From Gnetum montanum (taxonomy: Eukaryota; Streptophyta; Gnetopsida; Gnetales; Gnetaceae), in NCBI GenBank assembly GCA_015680685.1, contig MNCI01006555.1:589478-653477 (forward strand): 64,000 nt of DNA. The letters are read 5' to 3'. Each line of letters starts with the position of its first letter. Within the stretch, counting starts at the first letter, position 1. The notes under the pieces are model-generated. The model had not been told where the DNA came from. It searched no databases and worked only from the letters and a program-made list of their open reading frames with translations. Of this stretch, positions 46,190 to 60,815 are shown piece by piece. Both the position numbers and the translations under genes were made by a program.

Positions 46190-49000
46190 CCATTACGAAT
46201 CAAAACTAAGTCATAAGAGGAGAAGAAGGATCATCATCAACATCATCACCAATGTCATCACAACTATTACCTAGGACCTATAGCCAACAGAACATACATG
46301 ATTAATAACCATAATGATCAAAGAACATAATTATAAAGAAACAAAATAAAAAAACAAAAAGCTACAACTAAATATTTAAAACATATTTCTACAAAACTTA
46401 GGGGATTCACGAGCGATATCTTTAGGATTTAATTTTTGAAAAAATTATTTTTCACTCATGTTAGCCCAATCGATTTCTCCTAGATCCACTTCTACCAAGA
46501 TTTTTCTCCTCTCTGTATCTATCCACCTAAGAGGATCATGGAAAAAGGTATCCTTGGAAGTTTCAATAGATGTAGTAGTAATCTAAGGAATGAGTGAATC
46601 AAAAACCATCACTAATTCCTTGAATATGGTAAAGTTGTCCTCTTCACCTATTTCCTACACAAAAAACTCATATTTCCATTGTTCCATGGCTATCTCATGC
46701 CATAATTTCAGGAAGTTCTCATTTTCTACCTTGTATAATTTCTTGTAAGCCTTTTATTTCTTTCCTTATTCTAATACCCAAGCATAATAATCTTGCTAAG
46801 CCTTGGTCTTACGAACCAATAGCTTTATTTGCATGTCCTTCCCCATGTTGCTTTTGGCTAGAGAAACCTTACTTTAGATCATGTTCTAGTAGTGTGATCA
46901 TGCAATCTCCTTTATATGCAATGAATCTCTATCAGCCACATGAGCTTCTATAAACTCCTTACAATCTCTAAGGCTCTTGTTTTCATTTGATAGCTCATTG
47001 AATTACTTTTCCAAAGCCACAACCCTATTCCATAAAAATTCATTTAAGGGTTTGGACTTCCAAGATATCTTTGCACATGATATAGCACATTTGTAGCTCC
47101 TTCATACAATCTGTATGGAACATTTTTCACATTAGGAAATAGGTCAGTGAACTCATCACATTCAATATCTCATGTAGGATTCCATCTAACTTTGAACATT
47201 GTCATAGCCAAAAATACAAAAGAAATAAATATAGCTAAAAGCATTTAAAAACTACAAAAACCATGTAGCCATAAAACATGAAAACTTAAAAAAATATAAA
47301 ACAAAAATGTTCTAACTTCTCTTACCAACATCATGAGCTATCTTCTGTAATCTATTGATCATGTCATCTACCATTTATTTCATGAATTCCATCTTTTCTA
47401 GGACCTTCTCCTAGTTTCTAGAATGGAATGTAGATGCAGATGCTTCCAAAGGAGGCTCATGCACTACAATGACTATAACAATCAATACAATTTATAATAA
47501 AAAACATATAAAATTTGAAACAGAAATATAAAAAACATCAAAACTTACTAGGAAGACCATGAGACAAGTCCATTGGAGGGTTTCCTTCTGAAGGAAAATC
47601 ACCTAAGATGGAATCCGAAATATCTAGTGCTTCCTAAGATGTTCTTCCCTCTTCTTTCTTGTGTTTAGCGCCTCCTCCCTAGCAACCTAGGTATCCAACC
47701 CTTGTTTCCTTCCTATAAGCTATTGAAGCCAACAAAAATTAGAACAAGTTAGTAAACATGTTGAGTAATAAATAAATAACTAAAAATATATCCAAAGAAA
47801 ATAATGCAAAAAAATATAAACATAAAAAAATATGTACATACCTTCAAGAACTTGATTGTTCTTATTAAACTTTATGGTCAACTTCTTAAGTGTTGGTTGG
47901 CTAATAACATGAACATTTTCTTCAACTTGTGGCCTCTTCATATTTTCTCAAGTGGTGCCATCTACTTCTGTGCATACACTTTTGTCCCTTTTTACAATAC
48001 CACATGTATCATGGGGCTCTATCCCCAAGTTTTTAGGATAATAACCCTAAACACCAATAAGATTATTATTGTAAAAAATAATGATTCACTCACATCCTCC
48101 ATGGGTAGGTCTTAGACAGACATTGCCTGAATGATGTGTTTAGCTGACGGTGTGGAGAGTTGTTAGGCATCACATGTCATCGACTTTCCATCCATCCTAA
48201 TCACCAAGAACTCCATAAACCTTCTAAGATATTCACCAAAAAATGTAAAATGCACATGATATATAGAATTAAGATCATTATAGAGTTTCAAACATGATCC
48301 CTTAGACAAATGACTAAGAAGGTACCCCGATCAAGCATAGTACCATCAATTAAAATATTTTTCCTAATATAAGTTTGTTGAACCCCTATGGTTCTCTTCT
48401 ATGACAATAGCATGGGAAAAACTCTAGAATGAAAAATATAGAACTCTCATTTACCTCCTCAACATCACATCTACTAAAATATAACATATCCCTATGAGGC
48501 GATTTAAGTTAAGTCTCCATTTCCTCTCTATGGCCTACATCCTTTCTTGTTCTAATGACCACCTTAACACTGCTAGAAGGTTTGCCAAAAAGATCACTAA
48601 ACATGGACTTGTTAATGTTTAAAACAATAGGAAACCATGAACATGAGTGACAAATTTGGTGATCCCATCATCAAAAGAGTTAATAACATTCAACATCTTA
48701 GCTTGCAATATGGATGAACTAGGTAGCATAAAAAAGACAAACAAACCTACATCAATAATCCTTTGTTGGATATACCTAGGAGATTTATTTGCCAAAAATT
48801 TTGGTGCTTGATCTACTTCATCTTATTTGAGGAGAATCTTCTCCTTAGTTTGATCTAAAGTTATCATGGTGATTGTAGACTCATGCATGAAATTTGTAAC
48901 ATAACATAGTTAGCCCATTAGCCTTTTACATCATAGACAATCACCAAAAACTATTAGAAAAATATAAATACTAAAAAACCAAAAAAATCAATAAAAAATG
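46190..49000 (-). pseudogene. ER antisense-gene relic (minus strand)
   Basis: Decayed copy of the spliced antisense gene. The acidic C-terminus is near 46200-46260. The coiled coil at 46670-47060 aligns with E1 exon 7 (D-R-D-S-L, then K-A-Y-K-K-L-Y-K). The transposon-protein-like domain at about 48380-48760 shows M-F-S-D-L-F-G-K-P and E-E-V-N-E. The HAD-like part is not convincingly visible. It converges on ER gag-protease, the same geometry as in E1 and E2. Confidence 0.6.
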
Positions 49001-52000
49001 CTAAAAAATTTGTCCATGGTTAAATAATTTTTACTCACCAGGCTTAGGCAAAGGTGAAACCTTAGGTTGGACTTGTAAAAGTGCTTCTAAATATTGTAGA
49101 ATTCAAACCTCATGTGTACAATTGGTGGCTACACACATTTGATATATGTGGAAATATTGCATATGGTACCTACCAAAGTCAACACCTATCTGGTTAAACA
49201 CTCTCACTCTTATGGCATCACCTTTCTTGAACTTGTTCAAAGCTGTATGGGCACAAATAAGGTTTTATCAGTTTTCACCAATCCTCCATGGTGTACCTTA
49301 TACCTACAAAAAAAAAGCATGAAAATAGTTAGAAAAAATAATCTTAAACCAATAATAAATAATAATGTCAATTTAAAACCAGTCTTATCCTTCTAGCAAG
49401 TAAAAAGTTCATTCTATGATTCATCATCAAGGTATTGTTGACATTATATTGTGAGTACATGGGCATCTCCCAGATTTGGGATAAGTGTCAAACTTCCATG
49501 GATTACGAGATTCCATTCTATTCTATCTTTCTTTAAGTATCAAGATCATCCACCATGAGTCTATGGTTCTCAAATAGGTGTGATTCATCACAAATATGAG
49601 TCCACATGTGATCTTGATATACAAGAATTGGTTAGCTAATTTGATCTTGTCAATAGTGCATACCTCACATCATCTCTGATATTCCTCTTAAGCCATAATC
49701 CCATAACTTAACTTTAGCCTTTCCTACCTCACTAACAATGAAAACCTATGTTTGAAATTCATGCACTCTAACCATGTGCCATCTTAAGTTCACTAAATGT
49801 AACACATCTCATTCAATGAGAAAATGAGAATTTTGCCTTAGCAATAAAATGTAATGAAGTTTCTCTTCCCCAAGAAAGGAAGGAAAATGCTAAAAAAGGA
49901 AAAATTCCAATGTAGCTTGAAGATAAGCAAATCAATGGCTCTTAAAGAAAAAGAGATCCAAGTAATCAAAGAAGCCCAAGAACCAAGTGTTGGTTTTGCT
50001 AAACATCATCAAGTAACCAACAATTCAAGCATAAAGCATGCATAAATCTTCAATCAACAAACATGTTACCATCATGTCATAACCATGATGTCAATACTTT
50101 TAAAATTTTGTATTAGCTAATGTGACAATTTCTTGATAATCAAGGTAGCCATTATTTTATCCCAAATTCTTGTCATCCTATTGTGAGCATTTCTTGTCAT
50201 GATTCGACAACTATTGAATCAAGTATAAAGAGGAAGCTTTGGTGATGAACCCAAGGTAGTGTTTCACATTCTTTATTAATGTTTCTTGATTTAATACTCA
50301 AAACATCAACACATAGGGATCAATGAAACATCTCAATAAAATTCATGTTATGCACAAGAATCTTGATAGCCAAATTTGCAATGTAATTGATAGGAATTTA
50401 AAGGTATAAATAATTGTCTTGTTTTTTCATTAAAAAAAATCCTACCCTATAGCCTTATTGTGGCAATGTTTTGGACCATTTTTAATGTGTATAAATAAAA
50501 TTTGTAGTCCACATGCTATAAATTCCATTTCTGCTAGCATGTAAATGCCAAAATGCTCTATACACTACCAAAAAAATTAGCTTTTTTCCTCACACGCTAC
50601 ATATTCCAATTCCACACACTATGGCAGCATGTGGGGTAGTGCGTGGCACTTGGGTCCTTAACCCATACATTGTAATTTTTGCACAAAACACCATGTAATG
50701 CTCCAATGAGTGTTTTTGAACTATAATAGATGTGAGTATAGTGAATTTGAGGGCTATTTATACCAAATCAAATGCCATTTTTGGAACTTTTTGGAAAAAA
50801 AATGTTTTGTACATTTTGCAAAGAGATAATGTAGGAGGAGTCAAGACCCCTCAAATAAGAAATATTATTTTATTTCCCTCTTCATGAAGAATAAAGGTTC
50901 CATGCCAAAAGTCTCATAATATGAGCTAGGTAAATGTTTCCAATTCAATATTCAAAAATTTTTTAAAGTCCAAAAATACCATAAATTTTCCACAATTCCA
51001 AAAAAAATCTAAAAATCCAAAAAATGCATATTTTATCTAGGCATCTTCGAAGGATAGGTCTTGGTTATCCTCACTAATAAAAGAATATACTAATAGATCT
51101 TAGAGTAACTTAACTACTATTATCAAATGATCCTCATGATTCCAAATAAGTTACTCATGGTTGGGTCTTGGCAATAGCCTTACTACTAATGTCCTTAACC
51201 GTATATATATCCTAGCCTTACATGAATTTATGAATTCTAATATAGGGTAGGAAATTCATCCAAAAGACCTTGTTTCCATGAGGTGGATCCCACTGAAGAA
51301 CACTTCACTACTACATGTAAATAGGACTATCTAAAAGATTCATGGCTCCCACTACCAACTAAGTAAAATTGGTCATGTAACTATTATTATTTTATTCCAA
51401 AAATCCAAAAGACTTGGAAAATAGCTAAAAATTCATAATAGCTAAAATTCCACAAAAGTCTTGCAAAATCATATTTATATCATGACCTAATCTAAAATAA
51501 TCATAAAATATCTAAGAAGCAAGTTGGACAAAGTTTCCTCAATATCAAAATTCATCCAAAGGGTGGAAAATGATTTGCATAATACTAATTTTTATATGAA
51601 AAAAAGCTTAAAATGATGAAAATTTGGCAAAATCCTAACATAATTATTAAAATCATAGAAGAATAACAGAAACTTAGAAAGTAGAAAGAAAGAATAGAAA
51701 ATCCACAACAATATAGGATAGCCACATAAAAAGAAAAGTAAAATAAGATTTCTTACAAATCCACAACAAAATATGATAGCTACATAGAAAAGAAAGTAAA
51801 ATAATCTTTCTTACTTGTATTTGAAGGGATTCCAAAATTTTCTTAGCATCTTCCTTTCTCACCCAATGCTCAAAATTAGTTTTTACTTTCATTAAACCTA
51901 ATACACCAGAAAACAAAATTAGTTTTTACTTTCAAGGATCACAATCTATTTATAAGCGAAAGAATCGAAGTAATAGGGTTAAAATTAGCTTCAAAATAAA

Positions 52001-52540
52001 TAAGGGAATAAAATGGATTTCAAAAGAAAAAAGATGGAACATAGTTTCATAAACATTAAATCCATAGGAGATTTGAGGCATCAAGGTAACAAAAAAAAAA
52101 TCAAAGGAGGTGGTGGTAAAATATGTAAGTTGTATATATTTTATATAAACTAATCTTATATGGTTTTTACCTTTCTTCACTAGCTCATGTGAACCAATGT
52201 TGAATTTTAATTTTTTTAAAATTTTAATTTTTTATTTTTCATAAGTCTGTTTCTTCCTTATCTCTCTCCATTAATACTTCTAAGGTTCAATGTCTCATAA
52301 CAAGTATATTCAAACTCCAAATCAAATTCCATTTGAACCTACAACATCTTTATCAAGTGCTCTAGCCAATGGTATGTTGAAATCATATTTGTATATCACT
52401 TATTATAGTCACATAGTTTAAATGTTAAAACTTTATGGTATTGTTAGCAAATTAAAAAATGTAATATCTAACTCCAATTCTAATGAACAAAGGATCAAAA
52501 CTAACATTTTTAATTATTTTGAATACATTGGTAAGATTAG
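47242..52540. repeat. Left copy of a 5.3-kb almost identical direct duplication
   Basis: Every base pairs with the segment at +5347. By eye I saw only two substitutions (49929 versus 55276, and one in the T/A tract near 52216 versus 57563). The unit holds the 5' part of the ER antisense relic and AT-rich sequence. 49000-52540 has no recognisable gene. Confidence 0.95.
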
Positions 52541-52588
52541 NAGAATACGCGCAGATCTGGAACGCGCAGATGTGGAACGCGCAGATCN
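52541..52588. other. 48-nt N-flanked linker between the two 5.3-kb copies
   Basis: Starts and ends with N and contains three copies of a CGCGCAGAT word spaced by GTGGAA or CTGGAA. Very CpG-rich in a CpG-poor region and unlike anything near it. Most likely a synthetic or assembly-derived joint. Confidence 0.8.
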
Positions 52589-55500
52589 CATTTAAAAACT
52601 ACAAAAACCATGTAGCCATAAAACATGAAAACTTAAAAAAATATAAAACAAAAATGTTCTAACTTCTCTTACCAACATCATGAGCTATCTTCTGTAATCT
52701 ATTGATCATGTCATCTACCATTTATTTCATGAATTCCATCTTTTCTAGGACCTTCTCCTAGTTTCTAGAATGGAATGTAGATGCAGATGCTTCCAAAGGA
52801 GGCTCATGCACTACAATGACTATAACAATCAATACAATTTATAATAAAAAACATATAAAATTTGAAACAGAAATATAAAAAACATCAAAACTTACTAGGA
52901 AGACCATGAGACAAGTCCATTGGAGGGTTTCCTTCTGAAGGAAAATCACCTAAGATGGAATCCGAAATATCTAGTGCTTCCTAAGATGTTCTTCCCTCTT
53001 CTTTCTTGTGTTTAGCGCCTCCTCCCTAGCAACCTAGGTATCCAACCCTTGTTTCCTTCCTATAAGCTATTGAAGCCAACAAAAATTAGAACAAGTTAGT
53101 AAACATGTTGAGTAATAAATAAATAACTAAAAATATATCCAAAGAAAATAATGCAAAAAAATATAAACATAAAAAAATATGTACATACCTTCAAGAACTT
53201 GATTGTTCTTATTAAACTTTATGGTCAACTTCTTAAGTGTTGGTTGGCTAATAACATGAACATTTTCTTCAACTTGTGGCCTCTTCATATTTTCTCAAGT
53301 GGTGCCATCTACTTCTGTGCATACACTTTTGTCCCTTTTTACAATACCACATGTATCATGGGGCTCTATCCCCAAGTTTTTAGGATAATAACCCTAAACA
53401 CCAATAAGATTATTATTGTAAAAAATAATGATTCACTCACATCCTCCATGGGTAGGTCTTAGACAGACATTGCCTGAATGATGTGTTTAGCTGACGGTGT
53501 GGAGAGTTGTTAGGCATCACATGTCATCGACTTTCCATCCATCCTAATCACCAAGAACTCCATAAACCTTCTAAGATATTCACCAAAAAATGTAAAATGC
53601 ACATGATATATAGAATTAAGATCATTATAGAGTTTCAAACATGATCCCTTAGACAAATGACTAAGAAGGTACCCCGATCAAGCATAGTACCATCAATTAA
53701 AATATTTTTCCTAATATAAGTTTGTTGAACCCCTATGGTTCTCTTCTATGACAATAGCATGGGAAAAACTCTAGAATGAAAAATATAGAACTCTCATTTA
53801 CCTCCTCAACATCACATCTACTAAAATATAACATATCCCTATGAGGCGATTTAAGTTAAGTCTCCATTTCCTCTCTATGGCCTACATCCTTTCTTGTTCT
53901 AATGACCACCTTAACACTGCTAGAAGGTTTGCCAAAAAGATCACTAAACATGGACTTGTTAATGTTTAAAACAATAGGAAACCATGAACATGAGTGACAA
54001 ATTTGGTGATCCCATCATCAAAAGAGTTAATAACATTCAACATCTTAGCTTGCAATATGGATGAACTAGGTAGCATAAAAAAGACAAACAAACCTACATC
54101 AATAATCCTTTGTTGGATATACCTAGGAGATTTATTTGCCAAAAATTTTGGTGCTTGATCTACTTCATCTTATTTGAGGAGAATCTTCTCCTTAGTTTGA
54201 TCTAAAGTTATCATGGTGATTGTAGACTCATGCATGAAATTTGTAACATAACATAGTTAGCCCATTAGCCTTTTACATCATAGACAATCACCAAAAACTA
54301 TTAGAAAAATATAAATACTAAAAAACCAAAAAAATCAATAAAAAATGCTAAAAAATTTGTCCATGGTTAAATAATTTTTACTCACCAGGCTTAGGCAAAG
54401 GTGAAACCTTAGGTTGGACTTGTAAAAGTGCTTCTAAATATTGTAGAATTCAAACCTCATGTGTACAATTGGTGGCTACACACATTTGATATATGTGGAA
54501 ATATTGCATATGGTACCTACCAAAGTCAACACCTATCTGGTTAAACACTCTCACTCTTATGGCATCACCTTTCTTGAACTTGTTCAAAGCTGTATGGGCA
54601 CAAATAAGGTTTTATCAGTTTTCACCAATCCTCCATGGTGTACCTTATACCTACAAAAAAAAAGCATGAAAATAGTTAGAAAAAATAATCTTAAACCAAT
54701 AATAAATAATAATGTCAATTTAAAACCAGTCTTATCCTTCTAGCAAGTAAAAAGTTCATTCTATGATTCATCATCAAGGTATTGTTGACATTATATTGTG
54801 AGTACATGGGCATCTCCCAGATTTGGGATAAGTGTCAAACTTCCATGGATTACGAGATTCCATTCTATTCTATCTTTCTTTAAGTATCAAGATCATCCAC
54901 CATGAGTCTATGGTTCTCAAATAGGTGTGATTCATCACAAATATGAGTCCACATGTGATCTTGATATACAAGAATTGGTTAGCTAATTTGATCTTGTCAA
55001 TAGTGCATACCTCACATCATCTCTGATATTCCTCTTAAGCCATAATCCCATAACTTAACTTTAGCCTTTCCTACCTCACTAACAATGAAAACCTATGTTT
55101 GAAATTCATGCACTCTAACCATGTGCCATCTTAAGTTCACTAAATGTAACACATCTCATTCAATGAGAAAATGAGAATTTTGCCTTAGCAATAAAATGTA
55201 ATGAAGTTTCTCTTCCCCAAGAAAGGAAGGAAAATGCTAAAAAAGGAAAAATTCCAATGTAGCTTGAAGATAAGAAAATCAATGGCTCTTAAAGAAAAAG
55301 AGATCCAAGTAATCAAAGAAGCCCAAGAACCAAGTGTTGGTTTTGCTAAACATCATCAAGTAACCAACAATTCAAGCATAAAGCATGCATAAATCTTCAA
55401 TCAACAAACATGTTACCATCATGTCATAACCATGATGTCAATACTTTTAAAATTTTGTATTAGCTAATGTGACAATTTCTTGATAATCAAGGTAGCCATT

Positions 55501-57887
55501 ATTTTATCCCAAATTCTTGTCATCCTATTGTGAGCATTTCTTGTCATGATTCGACAACTATTGAATCAAGTATAAAGAGGAAGCTTTGGTGATGAACCCA
55601 AGGTAGTGTTTCACATTCTTTATTAATGTTTCTTGATTTAATACTCAAAACATCAACACATAGGGATCAATGAAACATCTCAATAAAATTCATGTTATGC
55701 ACAAGAATCTTGATAGCCAAATTTGCAATGTAATTGATAGGAATTTAAAGGTATAAATAATTGTCTTGTTTTTTCATTAAAAAAAATCCTACCCTATAGC
55801 CTTATTGTGGCAATGTTTTGGACCATTTTTAATGTGTATAAATAAAATTTGTAGTCCACATGCTATAAATTCCATTTCTGCTAGCATGTAAATGCCAAAA
55901 TGCTCTATACACTACCAAAAAAATTAGCTTTTTTCCTCACACGCTACATATTCCAATTCCACACACTATGGCAGCATGTGGGGTAGTGCGTGGCACTTGG
56001 GTCCTTAACCCATACATTGTAATTTTTGCACAAAACACCATGTAATGCTCCAATGAGTGTTTTTGAACTATAATAGATGTGAGTATAGTGAATTTGAGGG
56101 CTATTTATACCAAATCAAATGCCATTTTTGGAACTTTTTGGAAAAAAAATGTTTTGTACATTTTGCAAAGAGATAATGTAGGAGGAGTCAAGACCCCTCA
56201 AATAAGAAATATTATTTTATTTCCCTCTTCATGAAGAATAAAGGTTCCATGCCAAAAGTCTCATAATATGAGCTAGGTAAATGTTTCCAATTCAATATTC
56301 AAAAATTTTTTAAAGTCCAAAAATACCATAAATTTTCCACAATTCCAAAAAAAATCTAAAAATCCAAAAAATGCATATTTTATCTAGGCATCTTCGAAGG
56401 ATAGGTCTTGGTTATCCTCACTAATAAAAGAATATACTAATAGATCTTAGAGTAACTTAACTACTATTATCAAATGATCCTCATGATTCCAAATAAGTTA
56501 CTCATGGTTGGGTCTTGGCAATAGCCTTACTACTAATGTCCTTAACCGTATATATATCCTAGCCTTACATGAATTTATGAATTCTAATATAGGGTAGGAA
56601 ATTCATCCAAAAGACCTTGTTTCCATGAGGTGGATCCCACTGAAGAACACTTCACTACTACATGTAAATAGGACTATCTAAAAGATTCATGGCTCCCACT
56701 ACCAACTAAGTAAAATTGGTCATGTAACTATTATTATTTTATTCCAAAAATCCAAAAGACTTGGAAAATAGCTAAAAATTCATAATAGCTAAAATTCCAC
56801 AAAAGTCTTGCAAAATCATATTTATATCATGACCTAATCTAAAATAATCATAAAATATCTAAGAAGCAAGTTGGACAAAGTTTCCTCAATATCAAAATTC
56901 ATCCAAAGGGTGGAAAATGATTTGCATAATACTAATTTTTATATGAAAAAAAGCTTAAAATGATGAAAATTTGGCAAAATCCTAACATAATTATTAAAAT
57001 CATAGAAGAATAACAGAAACTTAGAAAGTAGAAAGAAAGAATAGAAAATCCACAACAATATAGGATAGCCACATAAAAAGAAAAGTAAAATAAGATTTCT
57101 TACAAATCCACAACAAAATATGATAGCTACATAGAAAAGAAAGTAAAATAATCTTTCTTACTTGTATTTGAAGGGATTCCAAAATTTTCTTAGCATCTTC
57201 CTTTCTCACCCAATGCTCAAAATTAGTTTTTACTTTCATTAAACCTAATACACCAGAAAACAAAATTAGTTTTTACTTTCAAGGATCACAATCTATTTAT
57301 AAGCGAAAGAATCGAAGTAATAGGGTTAAAATTAGCTTCAAAATAAATAAGGGAATAAAATGGATTTCAAAAGAAAAAAGATGGAACATAGTTTCATAAA
57401 CATTAAATCCATAGGAGATTTGAGGCATCAAGGTAACAAAAAAAAAATCAAAGGAGGTGGTGGTAAAATATGTAAGTTGTATATATTTTATATAAACTAA
57501 TCTTATATGGTTTTTACCTTTCTTCACTAGCTCATGTGAACCAATGTTGAATTTTAATTTTTTTTAAATTTTAATTTTTTATTTTTCATAAGTCTGTTTC
57601 TTCCTTATCTCTCTCCATTAATACTTCTAAGGTTCAATGTCTCATAACAAGTATATTCAAACTCCAAATCAAATTCCATTTGAACCTACAACATCTTTAT
57701 CAAGTGCTCTAGCCAATGGTATGTTGAAATCATATTTGTATATCACTTATTATAGTCACATAGTTTAAATGTTAAAACTTTATGGTATTGTTAGCAAATT
57801 AAAAAATGTAATATCTAACTCCAATTCTAATGAACAAAGGATCAAAACTAACATTTTTAATTATTTTGAATACATTGGTAAGATTAG
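52589..57887. repeat. Right copy of the 5.3-kb duplication
   Basis: Begins with CATTTAAAAACTAC as at 47242 and ends with GGTAAGATTAG as at 52540, then continues into unique sequence. Contains a second copy of the ER transposon-protein-like relic at about 53730-54110 (minus). Confidence 0.95.
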
Positions 57888-58552
57888 ATTCTATGTAGGA
57901 CATGATCCCAAGGTACATCCTTAATAACACCAATTTTGGTAATATCTAATTATAATTAAAATAAACTCCAAATTCTAGTTTAATGACAAAAAGTAACAAG
58001 GGATATGGTCTAGGCAAGGTTAGGGTCCAAAATTGCTATAGGAAAAGTGTATTATATAATCACATGTACATAATAAAAAACTTTTCATAACTAGATGTGC
58101 ATAATAAAGCATAAATGTGCATGATTGAATTTGCATGTTAAAGATTGAATATACATAATTGAATAAGCATAAGGAGTAAAATATGCATAGCCAAATACTT
58201 GTAAAGGCATGATAACTAATCAAAGAAAAACTTCCTAGGGGAATTATATTTCAACATTTAATCATAAAATATATAATAGATATATGATAGAACTCTTGTA
58301 TTAGTAAAAAAAAAGATATAAAAATTTAAAAAAAATACCCTAGTAAGTAAGTTGTATTCACTTATGTAGAAAACTAACAATAGTAACAAAAATAATAATA
58401 GTAATATAATCTTATAATTTAATCAAGAATATTATAGTTAATTTATTGAAATGCATTTTATGGCATTAAATAATTAATAACTGAACCTTACAAATTTTTT
58501 GGTTGTGAAAAAAGGCCATAGATCTTCATAAGCCATCACTTAACAAAATCTA
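57888..58552. other. AT-rich, nothing recognised
   Basis: Low-complexity A/T sequence with no reading frame or repeat that I can support. Confidence 0.3.
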
Positions 58553-60815
58553 CTAGAAGTCATTACCTTGTTTAAAAAGATAAAAATTTAATATAATTTC
58601 AAATTCATGGAGTTTAAGATCACCATTGATGTTTGACTCCTTTGTGATTTGAGAAGAAGAAAGTTGAGATACTTCCTTTACAAATGTGGAAGATTGAAGA
58701 GGAGCAAAAGAAAAGGATGCAAGAGAAGAAAATGCAAGAACCATGGTCTTAAATTTTATTAGTATTACTCACTCTAGTACATCATGATCCATGGTTGGAA
58801 AATGATATGAAATAGCTATATTAGTACTAATTAAAATATTTAAGAGCTCACCAACATAGTCATAAACTTGCATAAAATTTATTCATAGTTTTACTTACTA
58901 AATGAGTTGATAAATCTTCCTTTCAGTTTTCAAATCTTTGAGAATATTCTCCTTCTCTCTCTATAAATTTTTCTTATTTTTGACCTTAATATTGAGATTT
59001 TACCTACTTGAATAAAGGCTCTATGATGATAATTTTTAAATAGATTTTATCTTATTCAAATTGGTAGGTAGTGAGACCATTTTATTTTGCAACTTCTTAT
59101 TTTTATTCTTCACTAATTATAACCATACAACATTAATTGTGGTAGGTGGATGACATTTTCATTTATTTAGTAGTATTAACTTCTTCATATCTTGTTTTTT
59201 CTTTTCTAGTAGTGTGACACTTCTCCTTTAAATTTTTCTAAACTACTCTTGGATTAAGCTATTTAAAGACTCTTGGTTCTCTAGGTCTCTTAGTTTCTAA
59301 TTTAACTCATTCATATATATCAAAGTGTCATGGTCTGTTGACTAAGCTTTTACTACCTAATCCTTGACCTTTGTACTTTACATGAACTATGCTATGGCAT
59401 AATAATATGAATGAATAAAAAATATAAGTACCTTATTATTAATAGAGGAAATGGTTGATTATTTTTCAAACTTCTACATATCCATCATTACCCTCTCCAT
59501 AACCTTCAATTTTAGGTATTTATTATTTCACTTTATCAAGATTTTCACTCTAAGAGATTAGACTTTCTCTCATCTATTGATCCTTCATTGACCCTACTTG
59601 GTTGGATAATCATTATGACTTTGGGTGATGATCCTTTTTAGCCAATCTTATTTTATTGGGACAAGGCTAGAATTAGGATGATCATGATTATTATTATTAT
59701 TATTGTACTTTGTTAAGTAGTTCTAGAAAGAAAAGTTGTAAAAGTACTCCCCTAAAATATCTTTCTTGATGATTGAATTAAAGAACTCAACCTTGGCTTC
59801 ATACTTCATAAATTTATTCTTTAGGACATGATGATGCATGACTAGGTCTACAACATTACTCTTTAACTACATATCTAGAAGATTGAACCATGACTTGTTT
59901 GTAACTATTATGGTTCCTTTTATTAGATCTTCTTCTTCTTTTTCACCTATTTCATATTCTTCCAAGCGAGAAACCATGGTATTGAAATGTACAAAGAAAG
60001 AATAAAACATTCGAATAATGAGCCTTATTATAATGCTAACAAAATTTTACTTTCTTCATCATCTCATTCTTAAGAACCTTGTACCAATTAATATTTGTTT
60101 CTAACTGTACTTTTGAATGCAATAGATAAAATGCTCTCTAGATGGTATTAGTCTATTTTCTTGTACAATAGTACAAGAAAAAATAATTGATGTCATACTA
60201 CTTCATGGTTCTTGTAACTTATAAGTTTTCCAATTAATCAGCTTTATTAAAATTAATAGTATATTTGAACATGTAGTGTATATGGACATGGTTAATACTA
60301 CTTGTATCTATCTTACTGTTATCTACCATGGTTATGACACAAAATTTCAAATACATAGAAGATAACTTAAAAAATATGAAACCATCATTAAACTTATATA
60401 AGAATAAATCTTCATGATAACTTCTATATGCAAGAGATACCACTTAAAAATAAATCTTTGGAAATTTAAATGTAGTACATGAAAAAATACTAAATGTAAC
60501 AAAATCCTTAAAAAGCTCTTCAATTAATGCATTCATACCATCAACCAAATAATTATGCATAGAAATTTTAAATTTTAGCATGATGTGAAACTTCTATTAT
60601 TTCTTAATCAAATCCTTCTCCAAGACCTATGAAAATTTTGAAACCATAATATAATGTATTATTAATACATTATACAAAGAATCCACTTCTGAAGTCAACC
60701 ACTTGTTATGTACATCTTTCAATGGTGAACCCTCATTAGTAGGGATGATGTTCTTTTGTTTTGGTGCCATACTAATGACCAGCAAGGTACCCCTATGCCC
60801 AACCATACGAATCAT
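58553..60815 (-). pseudogene. Possible second decayed extra-ORF relic, coiled-coil rich
   Basis: Minus-strand traces begin M-A-P-K-Q-K-N (near 60757), pass Lys/Glu/Asn-rich coil-like segments near 59500-59000 (E-L-N, then L-R-D-L-E-N-Q-E-S-L-N), and end at the 63-codon open stretch 58744-58553. Many stops. The layout resembles plant retroelement extra ORFs, but I find no direct match to the E1 gene. Confidence 0.3.

Noticed and set aside
47804-48115. 103-codon plus-strand frame, repeated at 53151
   Set aside because: It is duplicated only because of the 5.3-kb repeat, has no motif, and lies over the minus-strand antisense-gene relic.
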